From: an uncultured Bacteroidales bacterium
Lineage (GTDB): Bacteria > Bacteroidota > Bacteroidia > Bacteroidales > F082
Reading direction: 5' to 3'
Assembly (NCBI GenBank): GCA_937926515.1
Contig: CALAZZ010000250.1
Span: forward strand, 1-49,152
Length of the DNA: 49,152 bases
The translations under genes were made by a program, and so were the position numbers. Shown piece by piece: positions 33,099 through 41,162 of this stretch (position 1 is its first letter; every line of letters begins with the position of its first letter). The notes under the pieces are model-generated. The model was not told the DNA's origin, made no database searches, and saw nothing but the letters and a program-made list of their open reading frames with translations.

Positions 33099-35240
33099 TT
33101 AATTTGAACTTTGCTTCTTGGCATCTGCGTGCAGGTCCCAAATATAAGCCCCATGTTCACGTATATTGTGATATTTTAATGACTCTTGTTCCAAAGCTCT
33201 TTGCCAATCGTTCAGGTGCCAAACCGGCACTGATGGATCAATTACGATTTCGCTAACCTGAAAGCAGTTCAGCAGCTCAGGCAGGTTTTCACCTTGATTT
33301 CCTGTAATGATGACCAGATCTACCGGAAATGGCTTTTCCTCATACAACCCACAAGGTATCATCGCTGGCCACACAGCAATCTGCTTGTTGCCAAATCCAA
33401 TCAGATGTCCGTTTTTATACAAATATTGATGGTTGACAATATCATCATTCAAGTTGAAATGTATTGGCTCCTTGGTCAATCCAGCTTTTGTCCAGTATCC
33501 TTCGAGATTGAATCCGGTTATTGCTTCATTATTGATGACAGCACTATCAGCAATAACCAGATGTTCCCTGCTGTTTATAAATCCATAGACTTGCTGGTTG
33601 GGAATGCTGTAAATGATCATTTGATGAGCCTTATTGTTTTCCAAGGTTCTTTTTGCGAATGAACCAAACAAAATGAGCAAAACTGAAAGTGTAGGTATTA
33701 GTAGTCTTTTCGGCTTGTAATTCATGCTTAACAATATCATTCCTATAAAAATGTATAGCAGAAAAGTTTCGATCGGGTTTATATATAGCCCCTGGAGTGT
33801 TGACATTGGCAAGCTTTCAATCCACTGAATAATCAAGTTTAATACGAACAGCAGGCTACTGGTTACAAGTCCAAGCAGATGTGACAGATAGGGTACGAAC
33901 GACAGCAGCAACAAGCCCATCCCGGCTGTGATTACAATGAATGACAAGGGTACGAGAAATAAATTGCTAAGCCAGAAATAAACCGGAAACTGATTGAAGT
34001 AATAGATTGCCAAAGGTGTGGTCCCCAGTTGTGCGGCAAAAGAAAGTGCTGTAATCTCCCATGCATAATCCAAATGTTTGTTTTTGATGTAGATGAGGTT
34101 GTGTATGGGCTTTTGAAAAAGAACAATGCCAAGTACAGCAGAATAGGATAACTGAAATCCGATGTGAAGCAAATTATATGGATTGATCAGTAACAATAAC
34201 AGGGCAGAGGCTGACAATGAATTGATGATATTGCCTTTGCGGTTAAAAAGTTTGGCCATGAGCACTATGGTGATCATAACTGATGCACGGTTCACAGATG
34301 GCGACAAGCCGGTGATCATGGCATAGAACCAGATCAGGATAATCAGTATAAGGGTTTTAATACTTTGCTGTGTTGGGCTTTTGTTGAAAAACCTTAACAA
34401 GAAATTGAATATCAGGAAGATGATTCCAACATGCAATCCGGACACGCATAAAACATGCATGGCGCCTGCAGCAGCATAACCTTTTCTTAGGTAATGTGGT
34501 AAGTTTTCATCATAGCCCAATAAAATAGCTGAGGCAACGGCAAACTCATCACCGTCAAGTCCATTTTTACTTAATGTATTCAAAAGATAATCACGCATTT
34601 GGTAGGCACTTCTGTACAAGGGATTGCTATAACCTTTGCCAGCATATTTCCATTCATCTTCCTTAAGAAAAACCTGATGGTAAATGCCTTTTGATGCCAG
34701 ATGCTTTTTGTAGTTGAACTGGTTAGGATTTTTTGGCACAGGTACTTCAACCGGTGCTTTGGCAATGAAGATCAGATCGCCATATTGCAAGTTTTCCGCT
34801 TCCTGATTGCGTTGTGCATACATGATGACCTTTCCGGAAAAAGGCCTGCTTGCAACACTATCCTTGCCAAATTGCATATTGGATATCAATTTAATAGTTG
34901 TTTCGCGCACTTCAGGTGGTTCAATGATGCGGCTCATGTAGAAAGGTAAAGCTTCATCTGTTCGGATAATATGATTGGGTCTGCTTGAAGGGGTGCGGTA
35001 GGTAGTGTAAAGGCTTCCGAAAACAAAACAAAAAAGAGTTAAGCCCATTCCAAAAACCCATCGCAGGCTATAGGTTCGGATCAACCAGCGTGCTAGCAAC
35101 ATGGTCATTAAGGCTACTCCGAGTAAATACCATGCCCACCCGTTCGAAACGCTCAGGTCGGGCAGATTCAGCCTGATCCAAATGCCCAATATAAAAGGAA
35201 TCAATAGTCGGAGAAATGGGTATTTGTATAAGTTAGGCAT
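33099..35240 (-). CDS. ComEC/Rec2-family membrane protein with degenerate C-terminal domain
   Basis: This 713-residue multi-helix membrane protein has the ComEC layout: N-terminal helices (about 5-65), a DUF4131 OB-like domain (about 95-200), then the Competence domain with many helices (about 225-510) including AAGAMHVLCVSGLHVGIIFLIF, TGLSPSVNRASVMITIVLM and RKGNIINSLSASALLLLLIN. The last 200 residues occupy the place of the beta-lactamase-like domain, but I see no HxHxDH metal motif; instead there are SREHLVIADSAVI and PVDLVIITGNQGENLPELLN. ComEC moves transforming DNA across the inner membrane. The altered end suggests a non-hydrolytic domain here. The start at 35240 (MPNLYKYPF) is taken; the frame begins three codons earlier. 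Confidence 0.86.
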   Translation of the reverse strand: MPNLYKYPFLRLLIPFILGIWIRLNLPDLSVSNGWAWYLLGVALMTMLLARWLIRTYSLRWVFGMGLTLFCFVFGSLYTTYRTPSSRPNHIIRTDEALPFYMSRIIEPPEVRETTIKLISNMQFGKDSVASRPFSGKVIMYAQRNQEAENLQYGDLIFIAKAPVEVPVPKNPNQFNYKKHLASKGIYHQVFLKEDEWKYAGKGYSNPLYRSAYQMRDYLLNTLSKNGLDGDEFAVASAILLGYDENLPHYLRKGYAAAGAMHVLCVSGLHVGIIFLIFNFLLRFFNKSPTQQSIKTLILIILIWFYAMITGLSPSVNRASVMITIVLMAKLFNRKGNIINSLSASALLLLLINPYNLLHIGFQLSYSAVLGIVLFQKPIHNLIYIKNKHLDYAWEITALSFAAQLGTTPLAIYYFNQFPVYFWLSNLFLVPLSFIVITAGMGLLLLSFVPYLSHLLGLVTSSLLFVLNLIIQWIESLPMSTLQGLYINPIETFLLYIFIGMILLSMNYKPKRLLIPTLSVLLILFGSFAKRTLENNKAHQMIIYSIPNQQVYGFINSREHLVIADSAVINNEAITGFNLEGYWTKAGLTKEPIHFNLNDDIVNHQYLYKNGHLIGFGNKQIAVWPAMIPCGLYEEKPFPVDLVIITGNQGENLPELLNCFQVSEIVIDPSVPVWHLNDWQRALEQESLKYHNIREHGAYIWDLHADAKKQSSN

Positions 35241-35362
35241 GATATGCAAAGCATTAATGGTCTAACTCACGCAATGTAATTATTTTTTTTGGAAAGTCTT
35301 CAAAGTAAATGATGTTGGAATAGTGAAACGTGGCACTTTGACGACCTGTAACTTGAAAAGGA

Positions 35363-36481
35363 TTAAACTATTTTGTTCAAGTCATCTAATATAAGTTGGG
35401 CTGCTTTAGCTGAAGCTCCTGATCCGCCCAATTTCTGCCTGAGTTCATCGTAATCGATGTATAATTGTTTTAAATATTTTTCATCGAAAAGCAGGCGTGT
35501 CAGTTCTTTTTTCAGGCGTTTTGCATTCAGATCATATTGAATAAGTTCGGTGACCACCACACGATCCATGATCAGGTTGACCAGTGAAATGTATTTCACA
35601 TCCACAATGCGTCGAGCAATTTCAAACGACAAGCGGTTCCCTCTGTAACATACCACTTCGGGTACGCCAAACAATGCTGTTTCGAGGGTAGCAGTGCCCG
35701 AAGTAACGAGCGCAGCACTGGCATGCTGAAGCAAATTATAGGTTTCATTTTGCACGATCGATACCCGGCCTGGCGTATCGAATTTGTGATAGAATGAGGT
35801 CTCAATCGATGGGGCTGCTGCAATTACAAACTGGTAATCAGGAAATTCATCTACCATTTTTAACATGATCTTCAACATACGTTTGATTTCCTGCTTGCGG
35901 CTGCCTGGAAGTAATGCAATGATTGGCTTATCAGAAATCTTGTGCCTTTGTCGAAATTCATCGCTAACATGATGTGCCTGGTCGATGGCATCCAAAAGCG
36001 GGTGGCCGACAAATTCAACCTCGATCCCGTATTCAGCATAAAATGCCTTTTCAAAAGGCAGAATAACCATCATCTTATCAACCACTTTTCTGATAGTATG
36101 TACCCTGCCTTTTTTCCATGCCCAAACTTGTGGCGAGATATAATAGTGGACCTTAATGCTGTTGCGATGAGCAAATTTGGCGATGGGCAGGTTGAAACCG
36201 GGATAATCCACCAATATGAGTACATCAGGTTTAAAGTCTAGAATATCAGCTTTGCATAGTGAAATGTTTCGGAGTATGGTCCTGATGTTGAACAACACTT
36301 CCACAAAACCCATAAATGCCAGATCGCGATAATGTTTGACTATCTCAGCACCTTGATTGGCCATTAGGTCACCACCCCAGGCCCGGAAAAGAGCCTTGGG
36401 GTCAAGTTTTTTAATTTCCCTGATCAGGTTGGAGGCGTGAAGATCGCCCGAAGCTTCGCCGGCTATGATGTAATACTTCAA
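35363..36481 (-). CDS. lpxB: Lipid-A-disaccharide synthase
   Basis: This 372-residue glycosyltransferase joins UDP-2,3-diacylglucosamine with lipid X to form the lipid A disaccharide on the inner face of the inner membrane. The N terminus MKYYIIAGEASGDLHAS is the LpxB signature. ILVDYPGFNLPIAKFAH, YYISPQVWAWKKGRV, LPFEKAFYAEYGIEVEFVGH, LPGSRKQEI and ALVTSGTATLETALFGVPEV are the expected GT19 blocks. Length and motifs are complete. It is the last gene of the minus-strand run 41046-35363, 24 bases after the small membrane protein. Lipid A synthesis links it to the KDO phosphatase homologue earlier in the same run. Confidence 0.96.
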   Translation of the reverse strand: MKYYIIAGEASGDLHASNLIREIKKLDPKALFRAWGGDLMANQGAEIVKHYRDLAFMGFVEVLFNIRTILRNISLCKADILDFKPDVLILVDYPGFNLPIAKFAHRNSIKVHYYISPQVWAWKKGRVHTIRKVVDKMMVILPFEKAFYAEYGIEVEFVGHPLLDAIDQAHHVSDEFRQRHKISDKPIIALLPGSRKQEIKRMLKIMLKMVDEFPDYQFVIAAAPSIETSFYHKFDTPGRVSIVQNETYNLLQHASAALVTSGTATLETALFGVPEVVCYRGNRLSFEIARRIVDVKYISLVNLIMDRVVVTELIQYDLNAKRLKKELTRLLFDEKYLKQLYIDYDELRQKLGGSGASAKAAQLILDDLNKIV

Positions 36482-36505
36482 TGGCTGAATTAGGGATTTA
36501 GCATG

Positions 36506-36781
36506 CTAAATAAAGAAAAAGACCAATACAACTCCAATGAATGTGATCAACAATATTCCTTTGGCTGTTTTCTCCATTTTTAAATTTACAAAATAATAGC
36601 GCATGACCAGGAGATTAGGGATAAATGCCAGCAAAAATGGAATTCGTGGATCTTGCAAATGTTTTTTAAAGAAAGGAACGTACTCTACCATGAAGAAAAC
36701 CAGCATAAAGGTCAGCATAGCAAGAAGTAAGCCTATCAATAGTCCGTAAAGCAGTTTGTTAAGACGATATATAGTTTTCAT
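36506..36781 (-). CDS. Small membrane protein of unknown function
   Basis: This 91-residue protein has three hydrophobic segments (LLYGLLIGLLLAMLTFMLVFF, IPFLLAFIPNLLVMRYYFV, GILLITFIGVVLVFFFI). I do not recognise the family. Its ATG overlaps the SurE stop by four bases (ATGA arrangement at 36778-36781), so it is translationally coupled to SurE. It precedes lpxB by 24 bases. Its position suggests an envelope role, which is an inference. Confidence 0.78.
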   Translation of the reverse strand: MKTIYRLNKLLYGLLIGLLLAMLTFMLVFFMVEYVPFFKKHLQDPRIPFLLAFIPNLLVMRYYFVNLKMEKTAKGILLITFIGVVLVFFFI

Positions 36782-37569
36782 GTTTTACTGAATTGTTTTG
36801 TCAGCTCCCATTGTTTGATGTATTCAAGAGCATGATGGGCAGTCATGTCAAAGTGCACAGGTACCACTGAAACAAAATTGTTGTCCAATGCCCATTGATC
36901 TGTATCGGTTGATTTATCACCATTCTCAAATCTGCCGGTAAGCCAGTGGTAATCTACTCCACGCGGATCGCGACGCGAGTCGAACTCCTCAACCCATCGA
37001 GCACTTGCCTGCCTGCATACTTTTAGGCCTTGTATGCCTAGCTCATTATTAATCGGAAAATTAACATTCAAACACACATTTTCTGGCAATCCCTTTTCGA
37101 GTACATTTCGAGCTATGGTCTGTACATATTCATCCACATGGTTGAAATCGGCATCGTGACTATAGTCACATAAACTAAACCCTATAGCCGGTATGCCATC
37201 AATGCATGCTTCCAGCACAGCTGCCATGGTGCCTGAATAGATCACATTGATGGATGCATTGGACCCATGATTGATACCCGAAACCAATAGGTCGGGCTTA
37301 CCGCCCAAAACCACCTGCTCGCCCAGCTTTACACAGTCAACAGGAGTGCCATTGCAAATATATTCTTCATAATCAACTTCTTTGATTACGGTTTTAACAC
37401 GCAATGGTGTTTTAATGGTGATTGCGTGTCCCATGCCTGACATAGACTGTTCCCCCGCAACAACAATCACCTTCCCGACAGGTCTCATCAACCGGATCAG
37501 TTTTCGCAAGCCCGGGGCATAATAGCCATCATCATTAGTAATCAATATGGTAGGTTTACTCTGCATCAT
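36778..37569 (-). CDS. surE: 5'/3'-nucleotidase SurE
   Basis: This 263-residue phosphatase hydrolyses nucleoside monophosphates and is linked to stationary-phase survival. The signature LITNDDGYYAPGLRKL opens the protein (N12, D13, D14, G15, which bind metal), followed by MSGMGHAITIKTPLRVK, CNGTPVDCVKLG, and VSGINHGSNASINVIYSGTM in the usual order. The C-terminal swapped region is present. The start overlaps the DUF502 gene stop by 14 bases. The second codon is also Met, and either could be used. Length is normal for the family. Confidence 0.96.
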   Translation of the reverse strand: MMQSKPTILITNDDGYYAPGLRKLIRLMRPVGKVIVVAGEQSMSGMGHAITIKTPLRVKTVIKEVDYEEYICNGTPVDCVKLGEQVVLGGKPDLLVSGINHGSNASINVIYSGTMAAVLEACIDGIPAIGFSLCDYSHDADFNHVDEYVQTIARNVLEKGLPENVCLNVNFPINNELGIQGLKVCRQASARWVEEFDSRRDPRGVDYHWLTGRFENGDKSTDTDQWALDNNFVSVVPVHFDMTAHHALEYIKQWELTKQFSKT

Positions 37570-38179
37570 TTTTTATTTCTTCCTGTGTAGGCTCCAGATT
37601 AGTAACGCCTGCTGATATAATAAATTTCATCACTTCGGTGGCTGAGGCATCTATTGGTTTAATATTCTCAACCGGTACGATAAATAGATTACCCGACCAG
37701 GCATATGAATGAGGCAAATATACGGCAACCTTTGTTTCGGGAATGCCTAAAAAGGCTAGATCTTTATTTGTAATAAACCCAATCTTTTCTAAATCAGCAC
37801 CTTTCCCTACTTTTACCAATACCGGCTGATTGAATCTTTTCTTCTGGCCAACAAAGGCTGAAACCAAGTCTTTAACAGAAGTGTAGATGATTTTTATCAA
37901 AGGTGCTGCCGATAAAAACCGGTCAAAGTAATTCCAAAGTGGCTTGAAAATAATGGTTGAACCCAGTAAACCAACGAGTGTGATTATGACTATCAATACG
38001 AGTAAGCCTAGCCCTGGGATATGCACCCCCAGCAATTCGTCAAGGTAAGCGATCAGCAGTCCGTCAATGTAATTAAACGTGATGACCAGTGCCCATATCG
38101 TTAAAGTTACCGGGGCTAAAAACAACAACCCCTGGAAAAAGAAATAAATAAACTTTCTTACAATGGAGTTTTTATACAT
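37556..38179 (-). CDS. DUF502 membrane protein
   Basis: This protein of about 207 residues has two N-terminal helices (FFQGLLFLAPVTLTIWALVI and LGLLVLIVIITLVGLLGSTI) followed by a conserved soluble part (YTSVKDLVSAFVGQKKRFNQ, LPHSYAWSGNLFIVPVENI, DASATEVMKFIISAGVTN). This is the DUF502 family, of unknown function, found in bacteria and plants. The start at 38179 (MYKNSIVRKF) begins just after the Maf stop (38181-38183). Using the Met at 38203 would overlap Maf by 23 bases. It overlaps surE by 14 bases at its end. Confidence 0.88.
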   Translation of the reverse strand: MYKNSIVRKFIYFFFQGLLFLAPVTLTIWALVITFNYIDGLLIAYLDELLGVHIPGLGLLVLIVIITLVGLLGSTIIFKPLWNYFDRFLSAAPLIKIIYTSVKDLVSAFVGQKKRFNQPVLVKVGKGADLEKIGFITNKDLAFLGIPETKVAVYLPHSYAWSGNLFIVPVENIKPIDASATEVMKFIISAGVTNLEPTQEEIKNDAE

Positions 38180-38180
38180 C

Positions 38181-38789
38181 TTACTTTGTTTGTTTGATTT
38201 CATTTACGAATTTCTTCAATTCATTGAAAAGTCTGAAAGTGGGCAGGCCTACTACGTTAAAATAGGAGCCATTTACCTTTTCAATGCCTATATAACCAAT
38301 CCACTCCTGTATGCCATAAGCACCGGCCTTGTCATAAGGCTGATAACGATCAACATACCAACAAATTTCGTCCCGGCTTAAACGACCAAAACTTACTTCA
38401 GACATTTCAGTGAAACTGGATTGATGAACCTTATGCTTAAGGCATATTCCGGTAATTACCTGGTGGGTTTTACCAGAGAGGAGCTCAAGCATGCTTATAG
38501 CCTCTTGCCGGTTTGCAGCCTTGTTCAACACAAGATCACCCACTACAACAATGGTGTCGGCTGTGATCAACAAATAATCGGGAGGTAAAATATCACTATT
38601 GAACGCTTTTGCCTTTTGACGGCATAAAAAATCCGCAATTTCATCAGGCGATAGATGATCCGGAAAGGATTCATCCACTTCCTTTGTGATGATGCTGAAC
38701 TCAATTCCCATGCCTCTGAGCAGCTCATGTCTTCTAGGCGATTTTGATGCCAGCACTATGTGATATGATCGAAGGGAGTCTATCAACAT
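38181..38789 (-). CDS. maf: Maf-family nucleotide pyrophosphatase
   Basis: This 202-residue house-cleaning enzyme hydrolyses non-canonical or canonical nucleoside triphosphates to the monophosphate (dTTP/UTP or modified pyrimidines). The signature SKSPRR at 15-20 follows the hydrophobic strand HIVLASKSPRRHELL, and VDESFPDHLSP, LITADTIVVVGD, GKTHQVITGICL and YDKAGAYGIQEWIGYIGIEK are the usual motifs. The catalytic aspartate is in ADTIV. It sits four bases after the prenyltransferase stop. The subfamily assignment cannot be made with certainty. Confidence 0.95.
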   Translation of the reverse strand: MLIDSLRSYHIVLASKSPRRHELLRGMGIEFSIITKEVDESFPDHLSPDEIADFLCRQKAKAFNSDILPPDYLLITADTIVVVGDLVLNKAANRQEAISMLELLSGKTHQVITGICLKHKVHQSSFTEMSEVSFGRLSRDEICWYVDRYQPYDKAGAYGIQEWIGYIGIEKVNGSYFNVVGLPTFRLFNELKKFVNEIKQTK

Positions 38790-38793
38790 TTTG

Positions 38794-39726
38794 TTACAAA
38801 TAAAGTAAGGGTATGGATAAGGTGCCTGACATCATTAGTGCTTTCAGCAAAACTGAAGCCTGGTTGTAATGCGCCTTGATGCTGGCTGTGTACAGCCTAA
38901 AGAAGATCGCAAGCCCAATGAGGTCACATATGAAAAGAAAGTACATGGCATGGTGCATATCTCTGTAATACAGGATATACTGCCAAAATCCAATCATCGA
39001 CACAAGGACCACACTGAGGCCAAGAGCCAGATTGCGTGATACGGTTACGCCATAAACGACGGCAAATGTACGACACCCGCATCTTTCATCTCCGGCATGA
39101 TCTTCAATATCTTTAATGAACTCACGTATAAATGTGGAAAGAAATGCAAAAAGTGCATAGGCGAATACAAAACCTGTGATAACAGGCATTGCGCGTGTGG
39201 CATCAACGAAGGCGTATTGGTCATCCAACAGCGCCGTGAGTTCAAAAAACCAAACTATAATGATACCGGCAGCTGCCACAAAGGCAATGACCAGATTGCC
39301 AACAAGCACCATTCGTTTGTATCGGGAGGAATAAAAATATAACAGTCCTGAAATCATAATCATGATAAGTGCCAGCCGGTAGCTTTGAATAAGATAACTC
39401 AGAACAAAGGCAATGACCAGGCCTGAAAGATTAAGTATCCAATAAAGACGTTTGATACTGTCAGCAGGAATAATTTTGCCGGCAAGCTGTCGTTCAGGCT
39501 TGTTAAAGCCATCAACATCCATATCAAAATAATCGTTGATCACATACCCGGCAGCTACGATCAAAACCATTGCAATAACAAGCAATGCAAAATGAAATGA
39601 TGATTGAGGAAGCTCTACATGGGCTGTGTCAAGGGGCAATGCAATCAGAAAGTAGCGAACCAATACCATGATCAGAATCATGATAAGCAGATTGTGCCAG
39701 CGTACCAGACGAAATATCTTATTCAT
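38794..39726 (-). CDS. UbiA-superfamily prenyltransferase
   Basis: This protein of about 310 residues is an integral membrane protein with eight or nine helices. The first aspartate motif is NDYFDMDVD at about 64-72 with the nearby basic patch NKPERQL; the second region reads FIREFIKDIEDHAGDERCG. Both are the hallmarks of intramembrane aromatic or polyol prenyltransferases (UbiA, MenA, geranylgeranylglyceryl phosphate synthase). Bacteroidota homologues are commonly named geranylgeranylglycerol-phosphate geranylgeranyltransferase; the real acceptor is uncertain. MNKIFRLVRWHN at 39726 is taken as the start. The frame also allows 39744, overlapping the KdsC-like gene by seven bases. Confidence 0.88.
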   Translation of the reverse strand: MNKIFRLVRWHNLLIMILIMVLVRYFLIALPLDTAHVELPQSSFHFALLVIAMVLIVAAGYVINDYFDMDVDGFNKPERQLAGKIIPADSIKRLYWILNLSGLVIAFVLSYLIQSYRLALIMIMISGLLYFYSSRYKRMVLVGNLVIAFVAAAGIIIVWFFELTALLDDQYAFVDATRAMPVITGFVFAYALFAFLSTFIREFIKDIEDHAGDERCGCRTFAVVYGVTVSRNLALGLSVVLVSMIGFWQYILYYRDMHHAMYFLFICDLIGLAIFFRLYTASIKAHYNQASVLLKALMMSGTLSIPLLYL

Positions 39727-39737
39727 ATTAAAAAATT

Positions 39738-40256
39738 TTACCAATGGAAAGATTCGTTAATCATCCATTTGCCCTGCACTTTCAATACCTGTTCAATGAT
39801 ATCACGCACACAGCCTTCACCACCTTTATAATGTGAGATGTATAAGCTGATCTTCTTTATTTCATCGCTGGCATCTGCAGGGCAAACCGGAACTCCAACA
39901 GCTTTCATCACATGATAATCAGGAATATCATCTCCCATATAGATTATCTCTTCCGGTTCAATTTGTTTCTCAGCCATATAATTCTTATAAACCTCTAGTT
40001 TGTCGGGAACACCCAGAAAAACATCATCAATTTTCAAAGCTTTGAAACGTGTATGCATTGATTGCGAAAACCCTCCCGAAATAATAGCGATGTTATAACC
40101 CAGTTTATTGGCCAACTGAAGCGCGTAACCATCTTTTACATTGGCCGTTCTAAGTGGTTCACCTTCATTATTGAGTACAATAACACCATTGGTCATAACC
40201 CCATCATAATCAAAAATGAAAGTATTGATCTTTTTTAGCAGTGACTTATAATTCAT
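39738..40256 (-). CDS. KdsC-like HAD phosphatase (3-deoxy-manno-octulosonate-8-phosphatase)
   Basis: This 172-residue HAD phosphatase of the KdsC/YrbI type is small and has no cap domain. D16-Y-D18-G19-V is the catalytic DxDG motif. IAIISGGFSQSMHTRFKALK supplies motif II, and IIYMGDDIPDYHVMKAVG gives the magnesium-binding motif IV (GDDIPD). LPV/VCPADA near the end is typical. KdsC makes free KDO for lipopolysaccharide. In this operon with lpxB the role is plausible, though KdsC-like proteins also act on other sugars. The start MNYKSLLKK at 40256 lies eight bases after the upstream stop. Confidence 0.9.
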   Translation of the reverse strand: MNYKSLLKKINTFIFDYDGVMTNGVIVLNNEGEPLRTANVKDGYALQLANKLGYNIAIISGGFSQSMHTRFKALKIDDVFLGVPDKLEVYKNYMAEKQIEPEEIIYMGDDIPDYHVMKAVGVPVCPADASDEIKKISLYISHYKGGEGCVRDIIEQVLKVQGKWMINESFHW

Positions 40257-40263
40257 ATAAAGT

Positions 40264-41046
40264 TCAGGTATTGAATTTTTCAATTATTCTTTTTGTCAGC
40301 AGGGTATACACATCCTGATGTTTTCCCATCTGATCAAGCAGTTTTAAATGTGCTTCGATTGTAAATCTGTCATTTCTAATGGCTGGACCGGTTTGAGCCG
40401 CATTAGGTAATAGGTCGGTTGCTTTTGATGCTGTTTCAATGATAAGTGGTTTAAGGATATCAAAGGATAAACCAGTTTCCTCCATGATTTCTTGTGCGAC
40501 ACTATATAAATAATTTGTGAAATTACAAGCATATACTGCAGCCAGATGAATCCTGCTTCTATACTGGCTATCAGCTTTTATCACTTGTGAACTAACCATC
40601 TCTGCCAATTTAATTAAGGCAGTTTCGGTGTGTTGGTTGCTGCTTTCTATTAAAAAAGGAATGGATTTGTAATCAAGCTTGCGACCTTCAGTAAATGTTT
40701 GAAGTGGATATAACACACCACAGTTTTCAAATTTTGATTCCAACACCTCCATATGCACCAGTCCCGAAGTATGGGCTACAATGTTCTTTGTGCCTGGCAA
40801 CCAGGAAGCAACTTCCTCAATGGCACCATCAGAAACTGCCAACAAATACAACTCGGCTTCTTTGTAAATGGAAAGCCTGTCGCTGGTGAAATCTGCTCCT
40901 GCCAGCCTGGCTGTATTCTTAGCGTTTTCATTGTTTCTGCCATACACCTGGACAATATTAATGCCAGCCTTTTTGAATGAATAGGCAAGGTGGCCGGCAA
41001 GTTTGCCGGTACCTATCAGTACAACCGATTGTGGGATATGAAGCAC
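40264..41046 (-). CDS. Rossmann-fold oxidoreductase with DUF2520 domain
   Basis: This 260-residue protein has an N-terminal NAD(P)-binding Rossmann part (VVLIGTGKLAGHLAYSFK; the glycines G12 and G14 mark GxGxxA) and a helical C-terminal DUF2520 domain (RIHLAAVYACNFTNYLYSVA). This is the usual Bacteroidota architecture, resembling pyrroline-5-carboxylate reductase or ketopantoate reductase. The enzyme activity is unknown. It starts at GTG (41046), and there is no in-frame ATG close by. An 18-base dyad, ACAAAA-N6-TTTTGT (41045-41062), overlaps that start. It is the first gene of the minus-strand envelope run. Confidence 0.85.
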   Translation of the reverse strand: MLHIPQSVVLIGTGKLAGHLAYSFKKAGINIVQVYGRNNENAKNTARLAGADFTSDRLSIYKEAELYLLAVSDGAIEEVASWLPGTKNIVAHTSGLVHMEVLESKFENCGVLYPLQTFTEGRKLDYKSIPFLIESSNQHTETALIKLAEMVSSQVIKADSQYRSRIHLAAVYACNFTNYLYSVAQEIMEETGLSFDILKPLIIETASKATDLLPNAAQTGPAIRNDRFTIEAHLKLLDQMGKHQDVYTLLTKRIIEKFNT

Positions 41047-41072
41047 AAAAGTTTAATTTTGTACGAAAGTAC
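41045..41072. promoter_or_regulatory. Dyads between divergent MerR and DUF2520 genes
   Basis: ACAAAA (41045-41050) pairs with TTTTGT (41057-41062), and GTAC (41061-41064) with GTAC (41069-41072) around GAAA. They lie between the divergent genes, close to the start of the minus-strand operon. A TAATTTTG -7 box (41054-41061) within the first dyad points towards the MerR gene. CarH-type MerR proteins bind such operator regions, but the match is loose. Confidence 0.35.
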
Positions 41073-41162
41073 TATTTTCGATCGAATTTTAAACAAGACC
41101 CGATCAGCTTAAAACATTTCAGTCATAGAGTTGTTAACTCCTATGAAACTTTAAAAGCAAAA

